Source of the DNA: Alentia gelatinosa
Taxonomy: Eukaryota > Annelida > Polychaeta > Phyllodocida > Polynoidae
NCBI GenBank assembly: GCA_950022655.1
Contig: OX465579.1
Coordinates: forward strand, 43,503,950 to 43,567,949
Length of the DNA stretch: 64,000 nt
Reading direction: 5' to 3'
Position numbers and translations under genes: made by a program. Below the pieces are notes generated by a model. That model did not search any database, was not told the DNA's origin, and was given only the letters and a program-made list of their open reading frames with translations. How positions within the stretch are numbered: the stretch's first letter is position 1; the number at the start of each line of letters is the position of its first letter. Positions 1-9,769 of this stretch are shown in pieces.

Positions 1-426
1 GGCCCCGTCGCCGATGAATCTCTACGGAGCCCCCTACTCAGCAACGCATGGAATGCCCGCTACGACACAGATGCAAACAGCTCCGTATCCAACGACCCGT
101 ATGCAGGTCCCTATCAATCATATTACGGAGCACCGACGGCACAACCCTCTGGACCCAACATATTCTACGTGGGGAATCAAACGAATCCTAATAGAGGGCG
201 TGGACGAGGTCGAGGACGAGGAGGACAAGCTTATACGAACTCCAGCATACAGTGCCACACATGTCAAGGTTATGGTCATGTGAAACGTGAGTGCCCTTCC
301 AGGCCGCAGCAGCAACAAGAGTATAATTATGCACACGAACCAAATTCCAACTGGAACTACCCCTACTACCAGACAAATGCGGCTGCATCGGGAGGATATC
401 AACAAACCGGACCCCAGGGAAACTGA
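1..426 (+). CDS. gag: gag C-terminus (nucleocapsid), partial
   Basis: The frame is open from base 1 to the TGA at 424-426, so only about the last 141 residues of Gag are present. A Gly/Arg repeat (GRGRGRGRGG, bases about 190-220) precedes a CCHC zinc knuckle of the form C-x2-C-x4-H-x4-C (CHTCQGYGHVKREC). A Gln/Asn/Tyr-rich tail follows. This combination is the RNA-binding nucleocapsid end of retroelement Gag, which packages the genomic RNA in cytoplasmic particles. The stop overlaps a slippery heptamer that would pass ribosomes into the protease frame. The capsid region is off the left edge. Confidence 0.9.
   Translation, partial: GPVADESLRSPLLSNAWNARYDTDANSSVSNDPYAGPYQSYYGAPTAQPSGPNIFYVGNQTNPNRGRGRGRGRGGQAYTNSSIQCHTCQGYGHVKRECPSRPQQQQEYNYAHEPNSNWNYPYYQTNAAASGGYQQTGPQGN
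417..423 (+). promoter_or_regulatory. -1 ribosomal frameshift heptamer GGGAAAC at the gag/pro junction
   Basis: The heptamer reads G GGA AAC in the gag frame, matching the X XXY YYZ rule for tandem -1 slippage, and the gag stop codon TGA follows immediately. The -1 frame entered at base 423 is exactly the frame holding the protease active site at 495-506. The same heptamer serves at gag-pro junctions of Mason-Pfizer-type retroviruses (established knowledge). A downstream RNA structure was not worked out. Confidence 0.7.
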
Positions 427-524
427 TCGCGGCGTCAGACGGTCGAGTGTGTGTTAAGCTGGAACAGGGCACCACCAAACTACACACTCTGATTGACTCT
501 GGCGCATCCAGGTCCCTAATATAA
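423..524 (+). pseudogene. pro: Retroelement aspartic protease, N-terminal part, frame broken
   Basis: In the -1 frame relative to gag, about 33 codons run from the slippery site to a TAA at 522-524. They contain the retroviral-type protease motif Leu-Ile-Asp-Ser-Gly-Ala, with the catalytic Asp codon at 495-497. The rest of the protease fold, ending in a Leu-Gly-Ile-Asp motif, appears in another frame at the start of the next ORF. A small indel between about 513 and 526, in a short TA run, therefore splits the protease. The enzyme would process Gag and Gag-Pol in particles. Confidence 0.8.
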
Positions 525-526
525 CG

Positions 527-2008
527 ATGGCGAAATGGAAGGCCTTATGTCAGGACACGAATCGACCTGTGGTACTACAAGAAGGGATCCCGTTGAAATC
601 ACTGTCAGGACACACATTGATGACGTTAGGACGCGGTGTGGTAAACTTATATGATAAAGAACTAGAAGTTCACGTGTGTGAAAGTTTACAACATGATCTT
701 TTACTGGGAATAGACTCGATGGAAATCCTAGAGTGTAAACTAGACTGTGCTAACCAGAGTATCCTAATCGCCGGACAGCCCTTTGTGTATGGAATGTGTG
801 AAAGTGCAATAAATGAATTGGCCGGAGTACATACTGAGCTGGAAGACTGGAAAGACAGATACCCGGGGGTATTTTTAGAAAACGAAGGACCATTGCAAGC
901 TGCACCGCAGGTACAGATGCATATTGATGTTGGGAACCAGGCGTCTATACGACAAAGACCCTACCGTATACCATTGACACTAAGAGATCAAGTCAACGAA
1001 GAAATCGACAAACTCTTAGCGGCAGGAGTAATCCAACCAAGTAGCAGCCCCTGGTCGTCACCCCTGCTAATAGTTCCAAAACCAGACGGGGGTATACGTT
1101 GCTGTGTAGATTACAGAAAGGTCAACTCGTTATGCAAAAAAGATGCACACCCCCTGCTGCACATCCAAGACATATTTGACGCACTCTCGGGAGCGAAGAT
1201 GTTTTCGGTAATCGAGTTAAAGAATGCGTACTACCAAATAGAGATAACGAAACAAAGCCGTGAAGTGACCGCATTTACCGCTCCAGGTGGATTGTACGAG
1301 TTTCTGCGGATGCCACAAGGCTACTGTAACAGCCCCGCAACATGGCAACGTTACATTAATACTGTGCTGAGCTCACTACTGAACAAAACAGTGTTGGTAT
1401 ATCTGGATGATATAATAGTGTATTCAGAGAATGAGCAGGACCATTCGCAACATCTACATGAAGTCTTCGAACTACTGCAAAAACACAAGCTCACAGTCAA
1501 CTCCACCAAATGCAAGTTGCAGCAACAACAGGTCAAACTGTTAGGGTACATAGTCGGAGTCGAAGGAATACAACCCGACCCAAAGAAAGTACAGGCGATT
1601 AGTGAAATGGCACCACCTAGAACAGTAAAAGAAGTACAACGATTCTTAGGATTAGCAGGATACTACCGTCAGTGTATCTCAGGGTTCGCCAAACTAGCCG
1701 CTCCACTAGTGGAATTGACATACAAAGACGTGTTCTTCGACTGGACCCCACGACGCCAAGACGCATGGGTCATACTGAAAAACACCTTGACATCAGAGAC
1801 CATTATGGCTTTCCCGGATGCGCGAAAACCCTATCGATTGTATGTAGATGCAAGCATGAACTGTGTGGGGGGTATATTAACACAACAGGATGAAGAAGAT
1901 ATTGAAGACCCATACAGTACATCTCAAAGCAACTCAGTTCCAGCCAAAGAAAATGGGCCACCATCGAGAAGGAGGCCTTTGCCATTATATATGCGCTTCA
2001 AAAGTTAA
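527..2008 (+). pseudogene. pol: Pol: protease C-terminus, reverse transcriptase, start of RNase H
   Basis: The 493-codon frame starts with the remainder of the protease (residues 1-70), then the RT domain from about residue 140 (RQRPYR, then a Pro-Asp-Gly-Gly motif) to the YLDD box at residues 292-295, the thumb (a Leu-Gly-Tyr motif) and the connection. RNase H begins near residue 438 with its first catalytic Asp (a Tyr-Val-Asp-Ala-Ser motif). After about base 1905 the RNase H homology moves to another frame, and the last 30 or so codons to the stop at 2008 are out-of-frame readthrough. Residue 230 (GAG at 1214-1216) is Glu where RTs have the first catalytic Asp of the triad, so the polymerase should be inactive even apart from the frame breaks. 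Confidence 0.9.
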
Positions 2009-4494
2009 ACCCGTATCTGCAAGGCGCGGTATTCACGATAATTAGTGATCACAAACCGCTCAGGAATTTCTTTCAGCAAGAAATACGGAATTCTCGCATA
2101 CAAAGGTGGGCTGTGTTACTAGCTGAATACAACGCGCCCATAGAGTACCGTAAGGGTGCCTACAATGTCAGAGCTGACATGTTGTCGCGATTGCCGGCGA
2201 CGGATCGTCCCAATAGTGATCGAGACAGCGGTTTGGAAGTAGCAGGATGTATCGATGATGGAACCACCCGCTTCATTGAGGCTGTTTCACTACTTTCCCA
2301 AACACCGAGTCGACGTACCTGTGTGACAGTAGACAATGAATGAGACGACCCAATAATGACGAAAGAAGAACTCGTAGAACATCAACAGGCATTACCACAA
2401 TACCAACAAGGGATGCAGGGGGAAAACGATTATGTGATAATAAAAGAGGTCCTCTATACACTACAGGAAGTGAATGGCAAAAGTTACCCACGTATTGTGT
2501 TACCCGCGGAACAGGTACCGAGAGTAATACAACAAGTGCACGAACAAATAGGCCACCAGCGAATGCAGAAAACATTTGACCGACTGGCGGAAAGATACAA
2601 ATGGCCAAATATGCGACGACAAGTACATCAAGTTCTATCGGAGTGCCATGTATGTCTATTGTACAGACCCATCAAAACGTACCCACCTGCCCAACCATTA
2701 CCCACACCAACTTCGCCGAACGAAATGGTTGGGATCGATTTAATTGGCCCGCTGCCAGAAGGAACAAGAGGAAATAAGTATGTGATAATGAGCATCGATC
2801 ATTGTACTGGTTGGGTGGAGGTGCTGCCTATACCGGATAAAAGAGCGGTTCATATTGTATGTTTCTTCGAAGAACAGTGGATACCAAGACACGGACCGCC
2901 CTCCATAGTAATATCGGATCGAGGCACGGAGTTCCTGAACATGGGAATCAAGAGTCTATGTCAGACATACAACATCCAGTGGAGATACTCCACGGCCTAC
3001 CATCCCATGACCAACGCAAAAACGGAAAGGTTCAATGGCACAATCAAATCGATGCTGACAAAATTAGTGGCGGGACAACCTCATAATTGGGAGAATCAGT
3101 TGTATGTTGCTTTATGGGCTTACAGGTCGTCAGTGTCCACTGTAACAGGGTTTTCTCCTTATTTCCTGCACCATGGACGCGAGCCACCAACAAGTGGAGT
3201 CCACAGAGACAGAACACCGGTGGGCGAGGAACTTAAGGTGTTACAACACAACATAAAGGAACAACAACAGGCAGTGAGAAAAGCCCGCTCATTAACCCGA
3301 CGGCTACAGCAAAAGAACAAAAACCGCCTCGATCAAAGAAAACGTGCCCCGGAGTATCAGATAAGACAAGAGGTGCTTTTACAACATGTAAGACCGACAG
3401 CCCTACAGCCACCGTATCTACACGGATATGTTATCATGAACTTAACAAACAACGTAGCGGACATCAAACACTACGCTGGAAAGACCATGAGGGTCAATGT
3501 GGACAGACTCAAGCCGATACGGCGGAATGTCACATATTGGCCGATAACCCAACCAAACGACGGTCGCTCAATAGACACCGATAAAGCCGACAACAATGAT
3601 AAAAAAGCTGATAATCAAAGGATCTCAAAGTACAGTTATCAGACACAATCGGTATCCTCAAGGGGATATGTAATCCATGGACGGTATGTAAGGGGCCGCC
3701 CACCGATACACATGTCACCACGCACTATTGACACGCAGCCGAGGGAAGATAACGATGCGGTCGCATCACAAAAGAACCTAGTACGGCTCTCAACCGCAAT
3801 GACAGTCTTACCACCCTTATCAGAACACCTAAGCTTCTCCTTGCCCGCTAGCCTCCCGGATAAAACGGATGATAAGGACAGTGATACAACAACTGACACA
3901 TCAAGTACCTACTCCGATAATGGTCATGCCGACCCTACTATCGTACTACAAACGAATGACGCTGACGGATATGACACCACTACAAGCCAATCCACTGATG
4001 TCGGCCAGGAGATTAACGATAACCACAGTACACATGCGGTGTCTTCAGACAATGAATATTATGTAATTTATGATGAAGGTGATGCTGAACCAAACACGGA
4101 CGCCAGGACACGAGATGAGTGTGGATTAGAAGACGGTTACGCAGCAACCAGCACCCACGCCATGACACGGGTCGAGTGTGGATTAGGGACGGAGACTGAC
4201 AGGACACAAGACGAGTGTGGATTAGGAACAGACGGTTACGCAGCAACCAGCACCCACGCAGTGGCACGGGTCGAGAGCGTATTAGGGACGGAGACTGACA
4301 CCAACGACAGCGCTGATACAGAAACAAGAGTAGATATAAAACCAAGCTGGAGCCCAGAACGGTCATCTGTGTCAACTGGTGAACATCGCTCTCCTCGCAC
4401 CAGGGCGGAATATAGATCCAATGTGGGACTCCCGGCGATATCCAACATTAATTACAAAGAGTGGTCCTCGTCGTCCTCAGAAGGCAAGGATTAA
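1905..4494 (+). pseudogene. pol: Pol: RNase H C-terminal part, integrase and long C-terminal tail
   Basis: This frame continues RNase H (catalytic Glu in an Ile-Glu-Lys-Glu-Ala motif, Asp in Ser-Asp-His-Lys, and a late Asp in Arg-Ala-Asp-Met-Leu-Ser). One in-frame TGA at 2341-2343 interrupts it, and it stays open from 2344 to the TAA at 4492. Counting from the ATG at 2356, the integrase has a zinc-binding H62, H67, C97, C100, and catalytic D128, D188 and E224 with exactly 35 residues between the last two. The core holds the Gypsy-typical Ala-Tyr-His-Pro and Thr-Glu-Arg-Phe-Asn motifs. A GPY/F-like module lies near residues 345-390. The remaining roughly 320 residues are acidic, Thr/Asp-rich and include a duplicated 33-residue unit. 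Integrase would insert the cDNA into host DNA. Confidence 0.9.
4107..4310 (+). repeat. 99-bp in-frame tandem repeat in the Pol C-terminal tail
   Basis: Two copies about 99 bp apart (GGTTACGCAGCAACC at 4135 and again at 4234) encode a 33-residue unit with an Asp-Glu-Cys-Gly-Leu motif and a Tyr-Ala-Ala-Thr-Ser-Thr-His motif. Because 99 is a multiple of three the pol frame is preserved. Partial units flank the pair. The tail lies beyond the integrase core, so the duplication probably does not affect catalysis. Confidence 0.85.
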
Positions 4495-4496
4495 GC

Positions 4497-6293
4497 ATGG
4501 ACATTATACTCTATGTATGCTGCATGGTGACTTTGTTAGCACCCGCTGTTCCGGGCCAGTCGCCGTCACCTTTATTACAAACGGATGGAGTGTTAGTCAC
4601 AGAAGAAGGTCACACACGAATAATATCGGCACTATGGACAGTAGTGGTTACCCTGGACGCGCCTGTGGTGCCGCAACTAGAGGAATTTGGAAATCAAGTC
4701 AGACTCTACAAAAACATATCGGAAGGGCAAGTAAGCCAAGGTTTAGTAAACGTGTGGGAGTTAAGACTGGCGCACACGATGAACATGCTATGAATTGGTG
4801 CTGAGCAAGTGCAGGAAGAAATGAACACTCCATCCCGGGCGAAACGAGGTATACGATCAGTTTTAGCCGAACTTGCCCGGGCGTGCCTTGGAGTTGCTAC
4901 CGACGCGGATATGAAAGTGTTAGCACGACAAATAGACACACTACAGTCTTCGGTGAACAGACTACATCAACACAACGACCAATTATTATCGTGGTTGGAC
5001 ATTACCAGAAAACAAACGCAGGATAATAAACAAGGACTCTTGGCGTTAAAAGAACACACGGACCAGTTGCAGACAATTGTGAGTAAAATTAATAGCAAAG
5101 TAACAGACCATATTTATGCTATACAATCGTTGCAAATAGCACAAAAAGTGGATCAGGCCTTAACAATGATGGAATTGATTGTTTCCCAGTACGCGCGGTC
5201 GGTCGACCTGTTTCACCAAAGGTACATACAATTGGAACGAGGAGTACTATCCCGAGAAATTCTTTTTCCAACCGAACTCAAACACATCTTGCGTGATCTT
5301 GAAAATCAGGGCCACGCGGTAATGCCGCTCAATTGGTACTACCAACACTTAGACATTGAAGCACTCTGGGCGAGGAGTGGCAAATTGGCATATAAGGTCC
5401 TCATTCCGGCCACCACCCGAGATGTGTACATTACCCATAGGTTACAATACTTTCCTGTACCGCTAAACCATAATCTCACCGGCACCATAGTAGGAAAACC
5501 GAAAGCAGCAGTATCCTCCAAATCAACGGCATCATTTCTATCATCAGGCGATATCTGTTTGGGTAAGAAACCCTTGTTGTGTTTTCCGGCTATACAACAC
5601 AAGGAACAGTCATGTGAAGCAATGTTGGTGGCAGGAGAAGATGGTCATCGCTGCAAGGTGGAATTACAACCAAGACCTAAAGTATCCTCATTGGCCATTA
5701 GAGATATACATCAAGCATCCATAGTGACGGTCGTCCCCTTTGCAAACACCAGCGTCATACATAGGTGCATAGGATTAATGGCGCGACGGGAGGAAGTACG
5801 ACAAATAACACAGATCATCCTTAATGAACAGTGTGTGGTAGAAACTGATGACTGGATGATTCAAGGGGTGAACGAAGGATTCAGACAAGTGAACATTCGT
5901 ATGCCGGAACCCATAAACCTACCGGCAATGAAAATTAGGTGGCCAGCGGACATTGACTATAAGGTACACGATGATCTGTCAAGGTTGGGTAAAGTCACAC
6001 TGCCTGTAAATGAACTCAACCGATGGAATGCGGCGGCAACGGTAAAGGAAACTACCATGCAGAAATTAGCCATTTCAGGACTGTCACTAGGTCTAGGTGA
6101 TCTTGTAATAATAACGATTGTGTCAGCGGGAATTGTGTTGTATGTCAAAAGAACCTATGTTATGAAATTGCTGAATACGGTTCAAGATAAAGTAGAGCAA
6201 GTGGCTCATATGGAGTCGGCCACACCTATGATACCTTATGAGACGAGAGAAAACACAGTGTATCCTGAACTACCTTCACTTGCATCCGTCTGA
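4497..6293 (+). pseudogene. env: Envelope glycoprotein, baculovirus F / errantivirus Env-like, one in-frame stop
   Basis: The ATG at 4497 lies two bases after the pol stop. The first section (to 4790) begins with a hydrophobic signal-peptide-like segment and is closed by a TGA at 4791-4793. The same frame then stays open to the TGA at 6291. Shortly after the stop is a furin-type RAKR site (about 4836-4847), followed by a long alpha-helical, Leu-heptad-like region, a Cys-containing ectodomain, one strong membrane segment about 50-70 residues from the end (about 6085-6150) and a short cytoplasmic tail. This order (F2, cleavage site, F1 with helical region, single TM) matches class I F proteins of baculoviruses and insect errantiviruses. 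The family mediates membrane fusion; here the gene is broken. Assignment rests on layout and motif pattern, not on an alignment. Confidence 0.8.
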
Positions 6294-6458
6294 AAGAAAA
6301 AACTAGAGACAAACAAAAAGGCTTTCTTTCATCGTACCAAATTGATACATGGGTGTAAAATAGTTCTATATAGTAATTCACTGTATAACAAAAGTATTTA
6401 GTCCCTCATAGAAAATTGTAGGTTGTATTAGTTTATATCCAAATACTTGGATTCATCT

Positions 6459-6471
6459 TAAGAGAGGGAGG
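6459..6471 (+). promoter_or_regulatory. Polypurine tract before the 3' LTR
   Basis: An almost pure purine run (AAGAGAGGGAGG) ends just before the TGTAG that starts the probable LTR. Such a tract primes plus-strand DNA synthesis in LTR elements. Position and composition fit; cleavage site is inferred. Confidence 0.7.
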
Positions 6472-6473
6472 TG

Positions 6474-6803
6474 TGTAGTATATCATAAGTATAGCCTTAG
6501 GTAATGGACATTGATATTCATAGATTAAGAGATAACTTGGCGCGCGTATTATCTGGCAGGGCATGCCCTGGTCAGGCCAGTAAAGGCGTGGCCTATAATG
6601 ATTGACAGGCCGGTTCAGCTTATCTAGACCTATGAGATATCACCACGTATACATGTACTATGGAAAAAGATATATATTGAACGATGATCTACGGAATAAA
6701 GGGTTATGTTCTAGCACGCCTGTGTACCTGTTACTTACCTACTGGGGTCCGTTAAAAAGCAGACCCGCCAGCTAGCTGGCCATTGTGAGCGCTAACTTCT
6801 ACA
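6474..6803 (+). repeat. Probable 3' LTR (about 330 bp)
   Basis: The segment begins TGTAG directly after the purine tract and ends CTACA, giving the short inverted TG...CA termini usual for LTRs. It contains AATAAA at 6695-6700. The 5' LTR is outside the window, so identity between LTRs and the exact right end cannot be tested. An end closer to 6745 is possible. Confidence 0.55.
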
Positions 6804-8023
6804 AAGCCGTTTTCAAAGCATCGCTGGCCAAAATATATTTGAATAGATATTTAGCATCGGATGGGCGGCCAACAACACCGTGAGCTTTCCCAGGATCTGC
6901 GTTGACTGCAAAATTTTAGCACCAGAGCATGCCATACATATTCATAACATCAAGGCTTGTCTTTATTTACCTTTACTGTTCAGTTTAACACAGAATTAAG
7001 TGCAAAATTGACAAGCTAATGGCGGCACACTGCTTCACTCGATTACCAGTTTTTGCGCTGCCGGAACAGTAAAGTGTGTGGAGAAGCGCTCGGTACGCCC
7101 CCTATTGTATGAACGGGGAAATTGCTTTGGATGTTAATGCGGCCAAGGACCACCAGACGGTAGCAGCATTGCCTCATTCCTCCTTGTCTATGTTCATCGC
7201 CAAGCTGGCACTTCTCTGGCTGTGTGTGTGTGCCTTGTGGTCATCAGCCAACTAGAAATAGGAGAATTGGTGGAATAGCTTGCAGATTTTGCAGATTTAG
7301 GGCTGGCCGGCCCTGGCAAGCAACGTCTGCCTGCACAGTGCTGTTGAGCGGAACAGCCACTTTAAATGATAACTTTATCTATGACTTTTAAGAGGGCTCT
7401 AGATGGGACAATGTAAATCGCTCCATCCATCATTTTGCCAGTTTAAAATTGGCATTTTTCATATGGGTATCTTAGAAACAAATTGGACACTCAAATCTTT
7501 TTCTAATAAAAGATTAGTAATAGTAAATACATGAGTCTTCTTGACACGATTGCTGATAGCTATATAGGCATCCTGGTACTCTAGGGGTCTGATTTAGGTG
7601 CTTTGGACGTTAAGGAAACGACATGCATTTGATTAGGGCTCAATTAGGAAAGTAGTGATACCACTAAAATAATAGGCATAGATTCATGGTCGAAAGTGTC
7701 ATTGTCAACCGATGATTTGCGTGCATAGTTCACTGGTAGCCTATTACACCTATTTATAAGGGCCTAGTCATTTAGTATCCACTCGCAAATTCCATCACTG
7801 CCTGGTCATCAAAATGCTTTGCACGTTTTGGCCCGATGTCTAGCAACTTGTAAACTGCGTCTCATGTAGTTCATTAGCTGATTGGGTCACTCAAACTTCT
7901 GCACAACATGCAACGCGACTAGCGTCCGCGTCAGATCGCGTTGATACTATGTGCTGGAGGCAAAATCTAACGCCGACCGGACGCAGACAACACAGAGAGT
8001 CCAGAGTGAATCTGAGCGCGAGC
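6804..8023. other. Intergenic, nothing recognised
   Basis: No ORF above 60 codons and no structured repeat was noticed between the LTR and the first MITE-like inverted repeat. Composition is mixed AT-rich. Confidence 0.6.
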
Positions 8024-8029
8024 TAATGT

Positions 8030-8312
8030 GCCGTTTCCACCTGCTTACGAAAAGGCCACTGATTACATGTACCCTGTAAAAAGAGTAGTTCGGTGGTTCT
8101 ATTTGAAAACTCATCGTTGTGGTTAATCGGTGGCAGTCAGCAATATTACCTTTTTATGAAGAAAACTGAGGTTGTCACAGACCGATTTTTGACACTCAAC
8201 TCCATTCCTCAACAGATATTCAATACAAATGTCGGTCGACAGTGCTAGATAATGTTATGTTTGGGGGAAATTTGTTGACCTTTTTTGTTACTACCTGCAG
8301 GTGGAAACGCCA
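8030..8312. mobile_element. Probable MITE with CGTTTCCACCTGC terminal inverted repeats
   Basis: GCCGTTTCCACCTGC at the left end is matched by GCAGGTGGAAACGCC at the right end, about 283 bp apart. The arm similarity continues a little inward (AAAAGGCC versus AAAAAAGGTC on the opposite strand). No coding capacity is present, as expected for a non-autonomous DNA element. The target duplication is not clear. The terminal CGTTTCCA core also occurs in the element at 29087-29277. Confidence 0.55.
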
Positions 8313-8461
8313 CAGTCTTTTGTCACCAGAGAACTAGTCTACTTCTCTGTTGCCACCTACTAATGTTGCAGATGGTTTCTCAAGGTTGAGTGTGGAGAAC
8401 CACAGATTTCGTGTCTGCTAGCCTTGATTTCTCCATGCTTTCTTCTGCAGCAGACAGCTAA

Positions 8462-8690
8462 TGCGGCATTTCCACATGCCAATTTATGACCACCGATTAT
8501 GGCATTTCGCAAAGCCGTCCGACCATGAAGCACATTCAGTGCAATTATCGTAAAGTGGAAATAGGAATGGTCAACAATTTTCTCTCCCACCCTATTCAAT
8601 TTTGCACCACCGGCAGACTTCTCCACCCACTGACAAAATCAAAGCAAATTGATTTAATCGGTGGTGGTCTGCATTTTCGAGATATATGAC
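8462..8690. mobile_element. Possible second, diverged MITE copy
   Basis: GCGGCATTTCCACATGCC at 8463 resembles the left end of the preceding element, and GACCACCGATTA near 8489 recurs inverted as TAATCGGTGGTGGTC near 8655-8671. The AATCGGTGG core is shared with the interior of the preceding element (about 8122). Decay is considerable, so ends are approximate. Confidence 0.3.
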
Positions 8691-8884
8691 CTATATAGAG
8701 GTTTGAAAAAGGAGAGCAGGGAGGAGCTCTGCGCAGTTGCTGGGGGCACAGGGAGGGGCCAGGCAGGAGCCTAATTACCCTCCTCTGCATTAATGGTCGG
8801 CGACAACCCTCCATGGTGGCCACTTGCCTCAGCATGCTTGCAGCAGCAACAAGGACTTAAGGCCCTGTCGGAGGGCACTATACA

Positions 8885-9298
8885 ATGGCTGATAAAGGAA
8901 GAGAGAACGACCTTGAAATGGGCGCCGATTTTGACTTTACCAATTGGGTGAAGAATATCGGCCTTACGAGGAAGACGACCGAGATCATGGCAGCAGAGGA
9001 CTACACAGATTATGAGGTGCTTGCTATCATGATGGTACAAGATGTCAAAGAATTGACCATACCAGCAGGCCAAGCACGCAGACTCAGTGAGGTACTGGGG
9101 AAATTGGGCAACCCCAACTTCACGCAGGAGAGCAGTGAAGGGCAGCAGGAAGGTGCAGAACGTGAGGCCCAGCCACAAGGAGAACAAGAAGGGGAAAAGA
9201 GAGGCAACGAAGAAGCCCTTCTAAAGGCGGCGGCAGATTGGGAAAAGCTGGTGGGTGCACTACAAGTGAACGAAATGGCAGACAACAACAAAATTTAG
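8885..9298 (+). CDS. DIRS-type gag ORF, N-terminal half, SAM-like domain
   Basis: The ORF has 137 codons from an ATG in good context (ACAATGG). Residues about 18-75 form a compact helical domain (starting FTNWVKNIGL and ending near LSEVLGKLG) resembling a SAM domain, a known module of ORF1 proteins in animal DIRS elements. Residues 78-115 are Glu/Gln-rich and disordered. After the stop at 9296 the gag homology continues in a different frame, so this ORF is probably a truncation product of a longer gag. Confidence 0.65.
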   Translation: MADKGRENDLEMGADFDFTNWVKNIGLTRKTTEIMAAEDYTDYEVLAIMMVQDVKELTIPAGQARRLSEVLGKLGNPNFTQESSEGQQEGAEREAQPQGEQEGEKRGNEEALLKAAADWEKLVGALQVNEMADNNKI

Positions 9299-9769
9299 GA
9301 TACCATGCAGCCTCTAGTGATGGTTATGACCTGGCAGCACTACTAACAATCAAGGTTTCAGACGAAAAAGCTCTGAAAATAGCTGACTTTGTACCAGAGC
9401 ATGTACACCTGTGTATCGCTAAGAGGAAAAAGGAGACAATGAAGTTCACGGAGAACGAGTATGATGGTGCTAGCTCACGACGAGCAGGCACCAGTGTATG
9501 TGGCACAAGCGGAGTGGGGAGCGGCCAACATGCGACTGCTCTTCCAGCTACTCCGATCAGGTGATCTCACCAGGGGCAGGGTGGAGGACTACCTGTTTTA
9601 CACAGGCTACATTTTCAAGCTTGCCACCAGGTACGACTGGCAGCCAGGACTCAACCTCAACACAAGATACAGCGAGTTACAGGTGCAAAATGACTACTGC
9701 TGGGGTGACAAAGTCTCATTGATTGAGGCCCTGACACTGGCCCCAAAAAGACAGCAACAACAACCATGA
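9299..9769 (+). pseudogene. DIRS-type gag, C-terminal half, frame-shifted
   Basis: From about 9305 one frame encodes a segment with DGYDLAALLTIKV and continues to about 9465; another frame then encodes a segment with an EDYLFYTGYIFKLATRY motif to the TGA at 9767. This Asp-Tyr-Leu-x-Tyr-Thr block is a recurrent motif of DIRS-like ORF1 proteins. Two frame changes separate the sections. The last ~98 bases belong to a 137-bp segment that recurs at 10153. Confidence 0.65.

Larger units (their letters stand above)
1..6803 (+). mobile_element. Ty3/Gypsy LTR retrotransposon with env (errantivirus-like), 5' part outside window, defective
   Basis: Seen in order on one strand: gag zinc knuckle, aspartic protease motif, reverse transcriptase with YLDD, RNase H, HHCC plus D,D35E integrase, an envelope-type ORF, a purine tract and an LTR-like segment. 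Protease-RT-RNase H-integrase order is diagnostic for Ty3/Gypsy; an added env with a furin-like site followed by a baculovirus-F-like ectodomain is the errantivirus plan. The 5' LTR, primer-binding site and most of gag lie before base 1. The copy is inactive: frame changes near 520 and near 1905, in-frame TGA at 2341 and at 4791, and a replaced catalytic Asp in RT. Long near-intact frames suggest a fairly young insertion. Whether relatives are infectious cannot be told from here. Confidence 0.93.

Noticed and set aside
118..487. Minus-strand ORFs of 95-99 codons opposite gag
   Set aside because: Shadows of the gag frame, which carries the zinc knuckle and RG box.
4013..4375. 120-codon minus-strand ORF opposite the pol tail
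   Set aside because: Antisense shadow of the 99-bp repeats in pol.
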